From Odobenus rosmarus divergens (Eukaryota; Chordata; Mammalia; Carnivora; Odobenidae), in the NCBI RefSeq assembly GCF_000321225.1, contig NW_004450565.1:1682202-1746201 (forward strand): a stretch of 64,000 bases of DNA. Reading direction: 5' to 3'. Every line of letters starts with the position of its first letter. Within the stretch, counting starts at the first letter, position 1. Shown in pieces: positions 10,414 to 21,650 of the stretch. Made by a program: the position numbers and the translations under genes. The notes under the pieces are model-generated. The model ran no database searches. It was not told where the DNA came from and saw only the letters and a program-made list of their open reading frames with translations.

Positions 10414-10588
10414 TAAAAAAAAATGTTTATTTGAGGGAGAAAGAGAGCACAAGTGGGGGGAGAGGGGAGGTGCAGAGAGCAGGAGATAAGCAGACTCCCC
10501 GCTGAGCAGGGAGCCCGATGTGGGGCTCGATCCCATGACCCTGAGCCGAAGGCAGACACTTAAATGACTGAACCACCCAGGCACCCCA
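10414..10588 (-). mobile_element. SINEC, antisense, 16-bp target duplication
   Basis: Flanked by GTTATTGGTGAATTTT (10398-10413) and GTTACTGGTGAATTTT (10589-10604), 15 of 16 identical. The core lacks part of the 'GGATCATGACC' block seen in other copies, so it has a small internal deletion. Confidence 0.95.
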
Positions 10589-10604
10589 GTTACTGGTGAA
10601 TTTT

Positions 10605-11687
10605 AACCTTTCTTGGGTCATGAGGCCCTTTCCAGTTCTAAATAAAGGTGTTTGTCTGAACACACAATATTGTGCAACATTGCTGAGGGCTCACGACACA
10701 CTGCCATCTGGGGTCTGTGGGTTTGGGTCAAGAACCATCAGCCAAGTCCGTGTCGTTTAACATGCAGTCCAGGGCCCCTCCCATCAGAACCAGCTGGCAC
10801 CTGCTCAGGACACAGCTGCCCGGACCTCACCCCACTGAATCAGAAGTAGGGGAGAGGAATTTGCAGGCCTAAGGCCACGGGCTCCTCCAGCTGTTTCAAC
10901 ACACTGGTCCTGCAGGACGTTGTTTGCAAACTTGCTTATTCTGTGCCCCTTGGAAACATCACTTTGCAGCAACTCTCCCTGAGTTAGGGACGTCCAGGGG
11001 AACTGCCTTCACAGAATGTGGCGGAAAGGTGGTGCAACTCTGAGCTGAGGCCCCCAGGGCTCTCCACTGTCCCTCTCTGGGAACTGCCACCCTGCCGGGG
11101 TCACTCTGCTGGGGCCTGGAGTCCAGGCAACATGCCCACCTGTGCTGACTATAGACCCACAAGGGTCCACAGCAACAGTGGCAGAGCCCCAGCTGGACCG
11201 CCTCTAGGATGCACAAGATGGGGCAGGAGGGCACCCCCTGCTGGCCCCCGGACTCCACGTTCCCTTATTAATGTTCACATTGCCTTTGAGGCTTCTGCTG
11301 CCCAGAGTTGCTGTTCATCCCCAAACCAGCACACCGTGTCTCTTCATCGTCATTTTACATTTAAAGGAGAACGGAAATGCGGCTGTGCACGTGTAGGTTG
11401 CATGAGTAGATTGCACGCACACCCTACAGCATTACAGAGTCTTACAGACCTGAGGAAGGAGAATTGGCCTTTCTCCGTGACAAACAGATGTGCTCCAATG
11501 ATATAGGAAAAAAACCCACAAAAATCATCAAAATCACCCACCAACCCAACAAGCAAAATCCCACACGGACAGACCAGATGGGATGATACATCCATCAACA
11601 GCCAGGTTTTGTAAGGGTTGACACTTTAGGAAATGCAGCTCTGCTGGGCAGGGATTCTGGGAGCTTCCAATCGGTCCATTTTCCGTT
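10605..11687. other. Intergenic sequence, no gene recognised
   Basis: No coding exon, RNA gene or clear repeat seen. Confidence 0.4.
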
Positions 11688-11830
11688 TCTTCATTCATTA
11701 CGTGCTTATTGAACACCCCTAAGAAGCAGGCTTTGCTGGAGGCACCAGAGATCCCAGGGTGAGTGAGAGCAGGTCCCTGCCATCGGGGAGCCCACATTCC
11801 GCGGAAGAGAAAAAAACAAACAAGAAAAAG
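11688..11830 (-). mobile_element. L2 3'-end fragment, antisense
   Basis: The pattern 'CATTCATTACGTGCTTATTG', then 'AGGTCCCTGCCATCGGGGAG' and 'CCCACATTCCGCGG' follows the antisense L2 3' end ('TTCATTCA...TATTTATTGAGCACC...'). Confidence 0.5.
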
Positions 11831-12156
11831 TGAGATGTAATGTCAGACCCTGCCCAGAGCTGCCAAGAGAAGGAATGAGCCCAGGAGAGGAACCCTGACA
11901 GCTGAGGTGGGCGGGGAAGGCCATCCAAGGTCATGATATGTGAGCTGAGGCTCCCTGACCCAAAGAGCTGGGAAGGGACAATGCCGGGGGGAGCGGCAGC
12001 GAGCAGGCCTGGAGCAGAGGGCAGGGGGAGGCTGGTGGCTGCAGAGGCTGCTCCCGGCAGGTCAGGAGGCCTGGGATACCCAGGTTGGATGCCATCCAAA
12101 AATCAGTAGGTGCCCCTGGGAAGTGTGCGTGAGAAGAGAATTGAGACCCCATTCAT

Positions 12157-12373
12157 TTTTTTTTTTTAAGATTTTATTTATTTATTTGACAGAGAGAGAG
12201 AGAGAGAGAGACAGCACAAGCAGGGGGAGGGGCAGGCAGAGGGAAAGGGAGAGGGAGAAGCAGGCTTCCCGCTGAGCAAGGAGCCTGATGCCGGGGCTTG
12301 ATCCCAGGACCCCGGGGTCATGACCTGAGCCGAAGGCAGACGCTTAACAGACTGAGCCACCCAGTTGACCCCC
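12157..12373 (-). mobile_element. SINEC, antisense
   Basis: A full-length copy with a T12 tail, a GA-rich tract (AGAGAGAGAGAGAG), 'GAGCCTGATGCCGGGGCTTG' and the tRNA-like end. Possible short duplication CATTCAT at 12150-12156 and 12375-12381. Confidence 0.95.
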
Positions 12374-12381
12374 GCATTCAT

Positions 12382-12909
12382 GTGGTTAAGTCTCAGAAGG
12401 GAGTGTGTTGGCGATACCTGTTGATGTTAGAATGGCATCCGGTCTCACACAAGCTTGTACACGGGCTCACGCAAAAGCCAGAAAGCAAACCGAACTCCAT
12501 TAATGGGTGCCTGGATGAACTGATGTGCTCTGGTGCAGGGGACCTGTTACTCAGCTCTAGGAGGAAGGGCATTTTGGCACAGGCCGTGATGTGGCCGAAC
12601 CCCAGGGACACTAGGCTCCGACCCAAAAGAGCACAGAATGCATGATTCCACCATATGAAATGTCCAGAATAGGCAGATCCATAGCGACAGAGAGGTGATC
12701 AGTGGTTGCTAGGGGCTGGGAAGGGGGCGGGGGGAGGGGAGAGTGGGGAGTGAGTGTCATGGGTGTGGGGTTTCTTTTTGGGGAGACAACAATGTAGTGG
12801 GATTTAACTGGTCATCTGTACCATTCTGTGAATCCTCTGAAAACCACGTAAGTGTACACGTTAAAAGGGTGAACTTTATGGTATGTGAATTACATCTCAA
12901 TGAAGCTGA
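12382..12909 (+). mobile_element. L1M 3' end, sense, old
   Basis: It contains diagnostic L1M 3' text: 'TGAAATGTCCAGAATAGGCA', 'GTGGTTGCTAGGGGCTGGG', 'GGGGTTTCTTTTTGGGG', 'TTATGGTATGTGAATTACAT'. ORF2-like C-terminal sequence precedes it but is full of stops. The 3' end is followed by 21 T (12910-12930) rather than poly(A). Confidence 0.8.
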
Positions 12910-12930
12910 TTTTTTTTTTTTTTTTTTTTT

Positions 12931-13970
12931 GTAAACAGAGCTTGGTGTGTTGAGGATAAGGCAGCAGTGGGGAGACGGCTGGGGAGCTGATCCTGGGAGG
13001 GTGAGCATCGGCCAGCTTGGAGGCATGGAGGTGGGGGTTCAGGAGGGGTTTGGGAGAAGGAGGAGTTGGACTTGGCCCTTGGTTGGGCCGTGGAGGTGAG
13101 GTTATGGGAGGTTTGGCCTGAACAAGCAGGTTTAAGAGTTGGGTGGGGGGTTGCTGTTTCTCACCCAGTGTAGGTGGATGGGCATTTGGCCAGGAGTCAG
13201 GGTGAACAATGGCTTGGGACCTTGTCTGGACACCCCCTCCCACCACACACACCAGGGCTCCATGCTGGCTCCACCCCAGGACGACTGGGAGGCCTGGGCC
13301 GGGAGGGCGATTCTCAAGCGAGAATGGGGACACTACGTGTACCTACCTCAGAGCACTGCTGGGATTCGCCGCGATCAGACAGGGGACGTGCTGAGCACAG
13401 TCCAGGTGCATGTGTGAGAGCCGCGTGGGGGGCATTCCCAGCTCCGAAAAGTCCCTTCCTCCATCTGGGCCTTGGTTCGCTGACCTGTAAAATGGGGCTG
13501 GACTAGTTGATGCGCGACGTCCCTTCTCAAACCCTCATTCTGTGATTGTGTGCTGTGGAATACAGCCAGCCTGCAGGGGTCTGAGGAGATCGGTGAAGTC
13601 TCCCTTCCCAGGGGCGTTCAAGAGCAAGGCGGAGTCCATCTCCAGGCGGCCCTGACGCTCAGCCTCAGAGGGTGGGAAGAGGAGGGGGGGACCAGGAAGG
13701 GTCCTGCCCACCCTTCACTGCTGCGCTGCACTGCTGGGGTGACCCGCGACATCACTGTGTGCTCTCAGGGGAATCTGTTAACCCTGTCTCAACACACAAA
13801 ACTGCGAGTGTGTTTTCTCTCAAGCATGTGGAATCTATCAGACCGTGTAGCTAAACCCTTAAGAAGCCTTAGGGTTTGCATGCGGGCCCCTGGGACCCCC
13901 GATTTCCGGCAGAGTAAAGGTGGTCAACACACACACATGGCCTTCCATAGTGGGCCCTACATCTTTTTAA
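12931..13970. other. Intergenic sequence, no gene recognised
   Basis: GC-rich unique sequence. A short run of frames around 13139-13506 on + is open by composition only. Confidence 0.4.
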
Positions 13971-13971
13971 A

Positions 13972-14593
13972 AATTAATTTATTTTATTTAAATTCAATTA
14001 ATATATACTGTATTATTAGTTTCAGAGAGAGAGGTCAGTGATTCGTTGTCCTATACAACACCCGGTGCTCATTCCATCACGTGCCCTCCTTCATGCCCGA
14101 CACCCAGTGACCCCCTCCCACCAGCCCCCTCCCCTCCAGCAACCCTCAGTTTGTTTCCTATGATTAAGAGTCTCTTTTATGGTCTGTCTCCCTCTCTGAT
14201 TTTGTCTTGTTTTGTCTTTCCCTTCCTTCCCCTGTGTTCCTCTGTTTTGTTTCTTAAATTCCATGTATGAGTGAGATCATGTGGTATTTGTCTTTCTCTG
14301 ACTGACTTATTTCGCTCAGCATAATACTCTCTAGCTCCATCCATATTGTTGCAGATGGCAAGATTTCATCCTTTTTGATGGCTTTGTAATATTCCGTCGT
14401 GTATATACACCACATCTTCTTTATCCATTCATCTGTCAATGGACATCTGGGCTCTTTCCACGGTTTGGCTAATGTGGACATTGTCGCTATAGACATTGGG
14501 GTGCAGGTGCCCCTTCGGATCCCTACATGTGTGTTTTTGGGGTAAATACCTAGTAGTGCAATTGCTGTGTTGTAGGGTAGCTCTAGTTTCAAC
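13972..14593 (-). mobile_element. 5'-truncated L1, antisense, with ORF2 C-terminal remnant
   Basis: The - strand frame 14254-14592 translates to the L1 ORF2 C-terminus, with the hallmark words DEWIKKMWCIYTTEYYKAIK and ATIWMELESIMLSEISQ. The 3' UTR continues to an AT-rich tail near 13972. About 620 bp remain of a roughly 6-kb element. The frame is uninterrupted over 113 codons, so this is a fairly young carnivore copy. Confidence 0.93.
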
Positions 14594-14814
14594 TTTTTTT
14601 TTTTTAAGATTTTTTAAAATTTATTCATTTGAGAGAGGGAGAGAGAGACAGAAACGGAGAGAGACAGAACACAAGCAGGGGAAGAGGCAGAGGGAGAAGG
14701 AAAAGCAGACTCCCCACTGAGCGGGGAGCCTGACTCAGGACTCAATCCCAGGACCCTGGGATCATGACCTGAGCCGAAGGCAGACGCTTAATGGCTGAGC
14801 CACCCAGGCGCCCC
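14594..14814 (-). mobile_element. SINEC, antisense, between two L1 fragments
   Basis: T12 tail at 14594, GA-rich body, 'GGATCATGACCTGAGCC' and 'GCCACCCAGGCGCCCC' at the right end. It sits exactly between a younger and an older L1 piece. Confidence 0.96.
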
Positions 14815-15262
14815 CCATTTTAACCATTTTTAAGAGTATAATTCATTAAGCACATTCACATTGCTGTGCACCCCCCCATCCATCTCCAGGACTTTTTCAT
14901 CATTCGCAAATGCAACTCCGTCCCCGTGAAACACTAACTCCTCATTACCCCACCCCCACTCCCTGGTGCACCCACCGTCCTTCTTTCTGTCTCTCTGGGT
15001 TTGACTCCTCCAGGGACCTCATAGGAGTGGAATCCTACAGTGTTTGTCCCTTTGTGTCTGACTTATTTCACTCAGCACAATGTCCTCAAGGTTCATCACG
15101 TAGCAGGTGTCAGAATGCCCTTCCTTTTTAAGGCTGAGTACTATTCCATTGTGTGCACGTGTTTTTAATTCATTCATCTGCTGAGGGGTGTTCGGGTTGT
15201 CCACCTTTTGGCTTTGTGACTAGTGCCGCGGTGAACACGGGTGTGCATGCTTCCTTGAGTTT
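14815..15262 (-). mobile_element. Older L1 3'-region fragment, antisense
   Basis: It matches antisense L1 ORF2 C-terminus/3' region ('CTTATTTCACTCAGCACAAT', 'CTGAGTACTATTCCATTG'). The - frame 15019-15204 gives LEDIVLSEISQTQRDKH, the same motif as the younger neighbour but more diverged. Confidence 0.85.
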
Positions 15263-17284
15263 AGAACACCGTAGAACATTCCGTGCAGCCGAGCCCGGCG
15301 TGCCTGCCCTCTACTGACACACCGTTGTCTCGGGTCTGTTCTTTGCTGTCACAAGCACAGCTGCACTAAGAAACCTAGTGCACAGCTACCGTATATCCGT
15401 GGGGTCCGTTTTCTACCGATGGAAATGCAGCATCCCCCTTACATAACTCTGCAACCCTATGTCTTTAAACCATTTTTGTCTGGCAGCTGTTGGAAGCTGG
15501 TTTGGATGTGCTGAACCTTGCAGGTGATGGTGTGAGGATTTTGGGTGTATTTACCGGGCCAAAGTCACGGGCAGGGTTGGAAATTCCGATCTTTGCCGCT
15601 CTTGGGGCTACAACTAAGACAGAAGTCGCTCCACGCTGGACGCAGTGACACCCGCGAGCTGCGGCGGTGGACACTAGGGGGCGCAATGCCCCCGCTGTCG
15701 GGCCCAGAGAAAGCTGGGCCTGTTCCTCCTCCTGCCTCTGCAGGCGGGGATGATGAAGAGACTCTCCAATGGGGGGGAATAATCAGTGTTTCCTAAAGAT
15801 GTGCCACACGGAATTTGTTTATTAGGTTTTGGGTGGAGAATGAGTATGGAAGGTGGAAAGCAACGTGGGGGGTGCTTAGGGACTCCTTTCCAGTTTGGCG
15901 CCCAGCCGGCTGGTCAGCCTTCCCCTTCCCTGAGCCCACGGGCTTGCACGCTCTTTTAAACAGATGATGGCACATCTCTTTATTTGTCTAAATTCAGTGC
16001 ACGGTGGCACGTGCCCCCCGCGTGCACTGACTGGGACTGGCACTCAGCCCTGCCTTGCTGCGGTGGTGGCTTCTGCCCGGGGTCAGGTGGGGATGTCCTA
16101 CCTGGTGGGGGTGTCCTCTGGGGGCCACAGCCCTGCAGGGAGGCTGCGGGGGGGGCAGGTCCACGTTCTTCCTCCCCAGCTGTCACTAGGGACCAGTGCA
16201 GGCTCCCCCCCCACCTGCCAATGCAAGGGCAGCGTCACCCTCCCACCCCAGGGGTCCAGGGCTCATAGATTTGGGGGTGTGTGGAGGAGCCCAGAGGGGG
16301 CCAGGCGGTTGACGCCCAGCTGTGCTTCCTGCAGGGATGGGCTGGGTGGGGGCTCCCTCCTGGCAGGGCTCTTGGGTAGCCCAGCCCTCACTGGGCAGGA
16401 CCCCCCTCCTACAGTCTGCCTCTTGCAAGGGTCCCAGGTGGTTCGCACTCCATCAGGCAGCCCGCCTCTCTGGAGCTCTCCTCGGCACCAGTGCGCTTCT
16501 CCACTTCTCCGAGCCAGGATTGCGCAAAAGCCCAGCTCCCGTCCCTGCTGCTGGACCAGCCCCCTTTGTGCAGGTTTGCATTTGGTGTCCACAGCCCTGC
16601 AGCTATTCTCCCCCCTTCCTGCGGCCAGGCTGCTCTGTCAAGTGGGCTGCTTCCTGGTGGCCCCAGTCGGCTCACCCACAGCCCTGGCCGGGTGCCCGGA
16701 CAGCCCCTCCCCCAGCTGCACGGACTCCCTGCCTGGGGGACACAGAGCTGACCCCCGGCACTCTGGCTGCCATGTCCGCGCACCCCTTACCACTCCCCTG
16801 ACGGCCCCTGCCTTGCTATTTTGGGGAGGCTCCCCCAGGTGCTCTGGGGGTGGTCTGTGCTGTGCTACTGGGCCATGACACACACGTCCTTCTGCCTGAC
16901 CTGTGTCGTGATGTGGGCGCTCTCCGGGAAGGACGCACCCCCGTGTCCCACCAGGGAGGGCGGGCGAGTGTTGCTGTGCTGAGCATACAGGCACAGGACC
17001 CACTCAGAACCAGGGACACCAGGATGGCAAGGCCTTCGAGCTGACCGTCTAAACCCTCGTTTTATGGAGAGAAAACAGAGACCAGAGATGGAGATGGAGC
17101 TGTCCCCTCATGCACTGGACCCTCCTCTCGGGGCAGTCGCTCCCAGAGCAGGGGGCTTGGATGAGTGTTGGGGGGGCCCAGTGAAGTGCCCCAGCCTGGG
17201 GAGCTTCAAACAACAGACATCAGCTGTCTCACACAGCTCCTCCCCTCTGTGTCCAGATTTCTCTGTATAGACACCGGTGTTCAG
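15263..17284. other. GC-rich intergenic sequence, no gene recognised
   Basis: Long overlapping open frames on both strands (for example 15964-16878 on +) reflect the GC content and lack of TAA/TAG. Their translations are low-information Pro/Ser/Gly/Arg text with no domain. Confidence 0.45.
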
Positions 17285-17372
17285 GTCAGCGGCCCACCCT
17301 AACCCGGCACGACCTCATCTTAACATGATCACATCTGTAAACACCCTATTTCCAAAGAGCCCACACTCATGG
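17285..17372 (-). mobile_element. MLT1-like LTR fragment, antisense
   Basis: 'CGACCTCATCTTAACATGAT', 'ACACCCTATTTCCAAA' follow the 5' part of antisense MLT1 LTRs. Confidence 0.45.
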
Positions 17373-17614
17373 ATTCTGTAGGTAAACAGATCTTTAGATC
17401 TTTAGAAGTTAGAAAGAAGGTTTCTGTGTGGCTCTGGTCAGACAGCCCCCCAAGGGTGAGCCTCGAGCAAAGGTGGGGCAGGTGGATGAATATGGGAATG
17501 ACACTCCCAAATTGTGGACCGAGTGATTGCCTGCTGGTGTGTCCGACCAAAACTTTCTCTTTCTCATTGTCCGGTTTTTGTGGGAAGGCAGTGGGGAGCA
17601 TGGACGCAGAAGGG

Positions 17615-17735
17615 AATGAAAATCCTTCATTCATTCACCAAGAATGGATTTACAGAACACCTCCTGGGCACCAGTCCTTGGGGGTGGGAATGTGAGTGAA
17701 TCAGGCTCTGATGACTTTCTCTGCCCAAACTCCTT
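17615..17735 (-). mobile_element. L2 3'-end fragment, antisense
   Basis: 'TTCATTCATTCACCAAGAAT', then 'CACCTCCTGGGCACCAG' resembles the antisense L2 end. Short and diverged. Confidence 0.4.
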
Positions 17736-18180
17736 AATGTGTGTACGTGCTAATGTGGGACCACCTGCTCTCTAGGTGCCTGGAGCACAGGAGACCTCGG
17801 TCAGACCCTGGTTTTTGAGAGGGAGAAGGTGCCTTGCTCCTTCACAAAGCCCTAAAACTATGCCTAGGGAGGGTCAAAGACTAGGGCTGGTCACCCCTAC
17901 CAGCTCGGATCTGTGTGCGGGCTGCCAGAGCAGGAGGAAGGGGCCGGCTTTGTGGTGCTGCCCGTCAAGGGGTTTTCCTTTATTTCCCTGCTAATAAGGG
18001 GAGCGTCTTGGAAAACCCCATGAAAACCATTATGGATAATCTCCTCCATTTCAACACATGATGGACTCTTCGTGCATATCTAAGTAGAGTTAGGGAAAGG
18101 CCACGTTGTGCAATTTCCTCTAGAGGAACACGAGGCTATAAACATGATACTTGTTCTCTTTACATGTTTTTATGAATTTA

Positions 18181-18394
18181 TTTATTTATTTATTTATTTA
18201 TTTTTTTAAAGATCTTATTTATTTATTTGAGAGAGAGAGAATGAGAGATAGAGAGCATGAGAGGGAAGAGGGTCCGAGGGAGAAGCAGACTCCCTGCCGA
18301 GCAGGGAGCCCGATGTGGGACTTGATCCCAGGACTCCAGGATCATGACCTGAGCCGAAGGCAGTCGCTTAACCAACTGAGCCACCCAGGCGCCC
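18181..18394 (-). mobile_element. SINEC, antisense, 16-bp target duplication
   Basis: A (TTTA)n tail, then the body and tRNA-like end. Flanked by perfect TGTTTTTATGAATTTA at 18165-18180 and 18395-18410. Confidence 0.97.
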
Positions 18395-18439
18395 TGTTTT
18401 TATGAATTTATAGAGAGGGTTAGGAAGGAGCTGTAGCTC

Positions 18440-18570
18440 TCATCTTGGCTGAAATTTGATTACTTGACCCAGCAATTTCACTTCTGGGAATTTACTTACA
18501 GAAATGTTCTCACAGGTATGTGTGTGCAAAGGCAGTTCCTGGGACGTTATTTATAATGAGCCCGACCGGA
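18440..18570 (+). mobile_element. Old L1 ORF2 fragment, sense
   Basis: 'TTGACCCAGCAATTTCACTT' and 'GGGAATTTACTTACAGAAAT' are the DPAI-type block near the L1 ORF2 C-terminus. Short relic. Confidence 0.55.
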
Positions 18571-19002
18571 AGCACCCCCACGTTGGCTCCCAAGGCCAGG
18601 CTTGGTCACGTTCCTATGCACGCACAAAGTGGGGTCTCAACCGACCCTCAGAAGGAGCCGGCCACACCCGAGGGCCTCGCAGTAAAGAAGAGAGGTGTCG
18701 GCAGGGGGAGCTTTCTCCTCCGTGAGACCGGAGGGCATTCCCACAGAGGCAAACGTGCGCGGAGCAAGATGTCCGCATTCCCTTCATCCACCCCGCTTCC
18801 CCGCCCCCCTCGCCCCCAGTACTTTAACCCAAATCCGGACATCATGGCATCTCACTCCCCACATGACTTCTTAATGACATAATGATTTCCCCAACTGTCT
18901 CAAAAGTGTCTTTTTACTGAGAGCTTGTTTAAGTCAGGACCCACACCGTGGATTGGTTGTCGTGGTTCGCAGGTAACGTCATGCTGTGCTCGGCTGCGTG
19001 GC

Positions 19003-19445
19003 TTTCTGGCGGCTGCTGTACCAAGTTACCACGAACGCCGTGGCTTACACCGTCACGAACTGATGGTCTCACAGTGGAGGGCACATGTCTAGAATGGCTC
19101 TCACCAGGCCCGGGGCAAGATGTGCAGAGACATGCGTTCCTTCTGGAGGCTCTAGGGGACCATCCTCACCTTCTCCAGCTTCTAGAGGCGGCCCCCATTC
19201 CTTAACTCATGGCCCTTGTCACTCTGGCCTCTGTTCTCCTACGACTCTCCCACCTCCCACTTTCCCTTCTAGGGGCCCCGTGACGACCCTGGGCACCCCT
19301 GGGTCATGTCCCTGCTCAAGATGTTTAACTTAATCCCATCGGCAATGTTCCTTTGGCTGTAGAAGCCTATTTACAGCTTCTGAGGATTAGGACTCAGACT
19401 TCTTGCGGGGCACTGTTCTGGGGGCCTCACTCTGCCCCACCACAG
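19003..19445 (-). mobile_element. MLT1-type LTR, antisense
   Basis: 'GCGGCTGCTGTACCAAGTTA' (from the turn of line 19010), 'TTCCTTCTGGAGGCTCTAGG', 'CCAGCTTCTAGAGGC' and 'CTTAATCCCATCGGCAA' follow an antisense MaLR LTR. A solo LTR with no internal region. Confidence 0.6.
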
Positions 19446-20300
19446 CAGCTAATTAAAACACCGGAGGGAGAGCCAGAAATGGCCCCAGGGCAGTTCTTCT
19501 AGGTTTGCAGCTGGAGTGGCAGCTGAGGCTGTGTCTGGGCTGGGCAGCAGGGGTGCTGCACACATCACCGTGAGCTTGGAGCCATGGGGTCAGCTGAACA
19601 CAGCTCAGCCATGGCTGCGAACCCCAGCTTGCTAACTGCAGCCTCCTCTGGCCACAGCCGTCCATGTGGGGGAGTGTCTTCTGGGCCCCTGGGTGACGTT
19701 GGTCACACCCCTGGGTGGTCTCCAGGCATGGCATTCACGCAGATGGGAGCGTGCGCGCGTGCGTGTGCAGTTAAATACACATGACATAAACGTGGTGTTG
19801 TCACTGGTTTAAAGAGCAGATGTGTGGCAGGTCAGTTCCCATGGGGTGCGGGCATGGGGTGGTCAGTTTCCTGGGTGACTCAGGCAGGTACCATCCCCGC
19901 CCTGGGATTCGATGGGGAAGGTGTTCTGTAGGGGCAGGTAACTTCCACCATCGCTTGACTTCGAAGGAGATTGTTCCAGATCATACGAATGGGGCTTGTT
20001 CTGTCGAAAGGCCTTCAGAGCAAAACCGGAGGTTTTCTGGGGAGGAGGAAATTTGGCCCGAAGCCCATAGCAGCCCCTCTGCCCGAGTGGCTAGCCCGCC
20101 GGCCTGCCCGGCCGCTCTCGGACCTGCCACCCCCCTCCCTCGCTCTGCTGTTGGCTCCATCTGAGAAGGTGAAGCAAAGGTCGGGGTGGGTGAGGGGTCT
20201 GACCTCTGATCGTGGTGATCGGCGGTGAGGCGTGATTTATGCAGAAAAGCAAAGGTAGGCATTTTGCACAGAGCAGCGATGTGGTGGGGCCCGCCCCCCC
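19446..20300. other. Intergenic sequence, CpG-rich toward the gap
   Basis: No exon recognised. CpG density rises from about 20050. It lies roughly 7.5-8 kb upstream of CRYAA. Confidence 0.35.
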
Positions 20301-20372
20301 NNNNNNNNNNNNNNNNNNNNNNNNNNNNNNNNNNNNNNNNNNNNNNNNNNNNNNNNNNNNNNNNNNNNNNNN
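20301..20372. other. Assembly gap (72 N)
   Basis: The Ns are bounded on the left by a run of seven C and on the right by a run of six C. The missing sequence is therefore probably a GC-rich or homopolymeric stretch. The gap size may be an estimate. Confidence 1.
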
Positions 20373-20988
20373 CCCCCCTGCTGCTGGCGGGGTCCGCGGG
20401 CTCCCTGGTGCTGCCCTCATGCCCTGGCGGCCGTCCCTGCACTGCCGGGGTTCTGCCTGCTCTGACCTCAGAGTTTCTGTGAGGAGGACGTGGGTCTGTT
20501 CCCGCAGAGCTGTCGGCACCTCCCCGGGACAGTGGCGGCATTCTCCGTGTGCACACGCGGGCCTCAGCTCTCCAACTCCGGCCGGTGTAAGCGGGGGCTA
20601 AGCTCGCCTTCACGGGTGCTCGTCCCAAAGGCCCTCTCCCTTCCCGGGAGTCCTTAGTTCCTTTGACCCCAGCAGATGCCCGGACTTGAGTCCCCATTAC
20701 CGCCTCTAGCCGTGTGGGCTCCGGGTGGAGTAAAGACATGCACGCACAGGAACCTTCCGCCCAGCCCCAGGGTCTGACCGCACACTCGTCCGTGCTCCTT
20801 CGGTCCGTGCGCGAGCGAGCAGTGTGGCGGCTGGCTTCCGGGGTGCGGGGCTGCCTCTGTCCCCAGCCTGACTCCCACCGAACCCCGCAGGGTGCAGCCA
20901 AGGGGGTGAAGGCGGACTTCCATCCTGCATGCTTACGTGAGAGACAAAGAACCGTAGAGACCAAACAGCTAAGTCACCACGTAAAATA
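20373..20988. other. CpG-rich flank of the gap, possible CpG island
   Basis: Frequent CpG (for example around 20500-20640 and 20800-20900). No exon or TATA-type promoter identified. Confidence 0.35.
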
Positions 20989-21650
20989 AAACAAAACAGT
21001 TAGTTGTAGAATAAATCCAGAAAACATGGAAGGGGGAACATAATAACACGAGCAGAAATGAATGAAACAGAAAACCCTTAAAGAGGATGGTTAGAGCTGA
21101 GTGTTGAACGTTGAAAGATCTGGTAAGATTGATAACTCCCAGAAGAAGCGAGGGGAACGTCGAAGAGCTGGAAGTAGACGACAGTGGGAAAACAGCAGGC
21201 GAGCGGGTCTGTGTCCCAGTGCTCCGCGGAGATCAGAGCCGGCAGGGGCGGCGGCCTCCAGGGCATCTCAGCGCTGGGCTCGCTCGACGCTGTGCTTAAG
21301 GACAGGGAGGACTGCAGCCTGCCATCGACTCAGGCACAGGGGGAGGCCGGGGTCCTAGAACCACTACGAAAACCGAGTCGGTAGAAAAAATATCCCCAAG
21401 TAGAAAACGTCAGGCCCGGATGTTCACAGGTATTTCACTAACATTTAAACAAAGGCTCCAATTTCATAGAAACTCTTCCAGAGGACAGAAAACTAGAAAG
21501 CATGCCCCCCATGCCCCATTGTGTGAAGCAATCACAGCTCTGATATCAGACCGGGTGCAGAAGATCAAGAAAGAAAAGCTATGGGGAGGCCTGTTGCATC
21601 TGGAGCACAGATGCCAAATCCTAAATGGACTGAGCGATCGGAGCCCGCTG
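20989..21650 (+). mobile_element. Old L1 ORF2 fragment, sense, in two parts
   Basis: 'GAGCAGAAATGAATGAAACA', 'AAAGATCTGGTAAGATTGAT' (21000-21150) and 'ATTTAAACAAAGGCTCC ... AACTCTTCCAGAGGACAGAA' (about 21440-21490) match successive parts of L1 ORF2. The GC-rich 21190-21370 piece between them is not L1-like. Confidence 0.55.

Noticed and set aside
14254..14592. Possible host protein-coding exon on - strand
   Set aside because: Translation is the L1 ORF2 C-terminus, so it is a LINE remnant.
15964..16878. 304-codon + frame
   Set aside because: Overlapped by open frames in nearly all other registers, as expected from GC composition with few stops.
19981..20964. 327-codon - frame
   Set aside because: Crosses the 72-N assembly gap, so continuity is not established, and the flanks look compositional.
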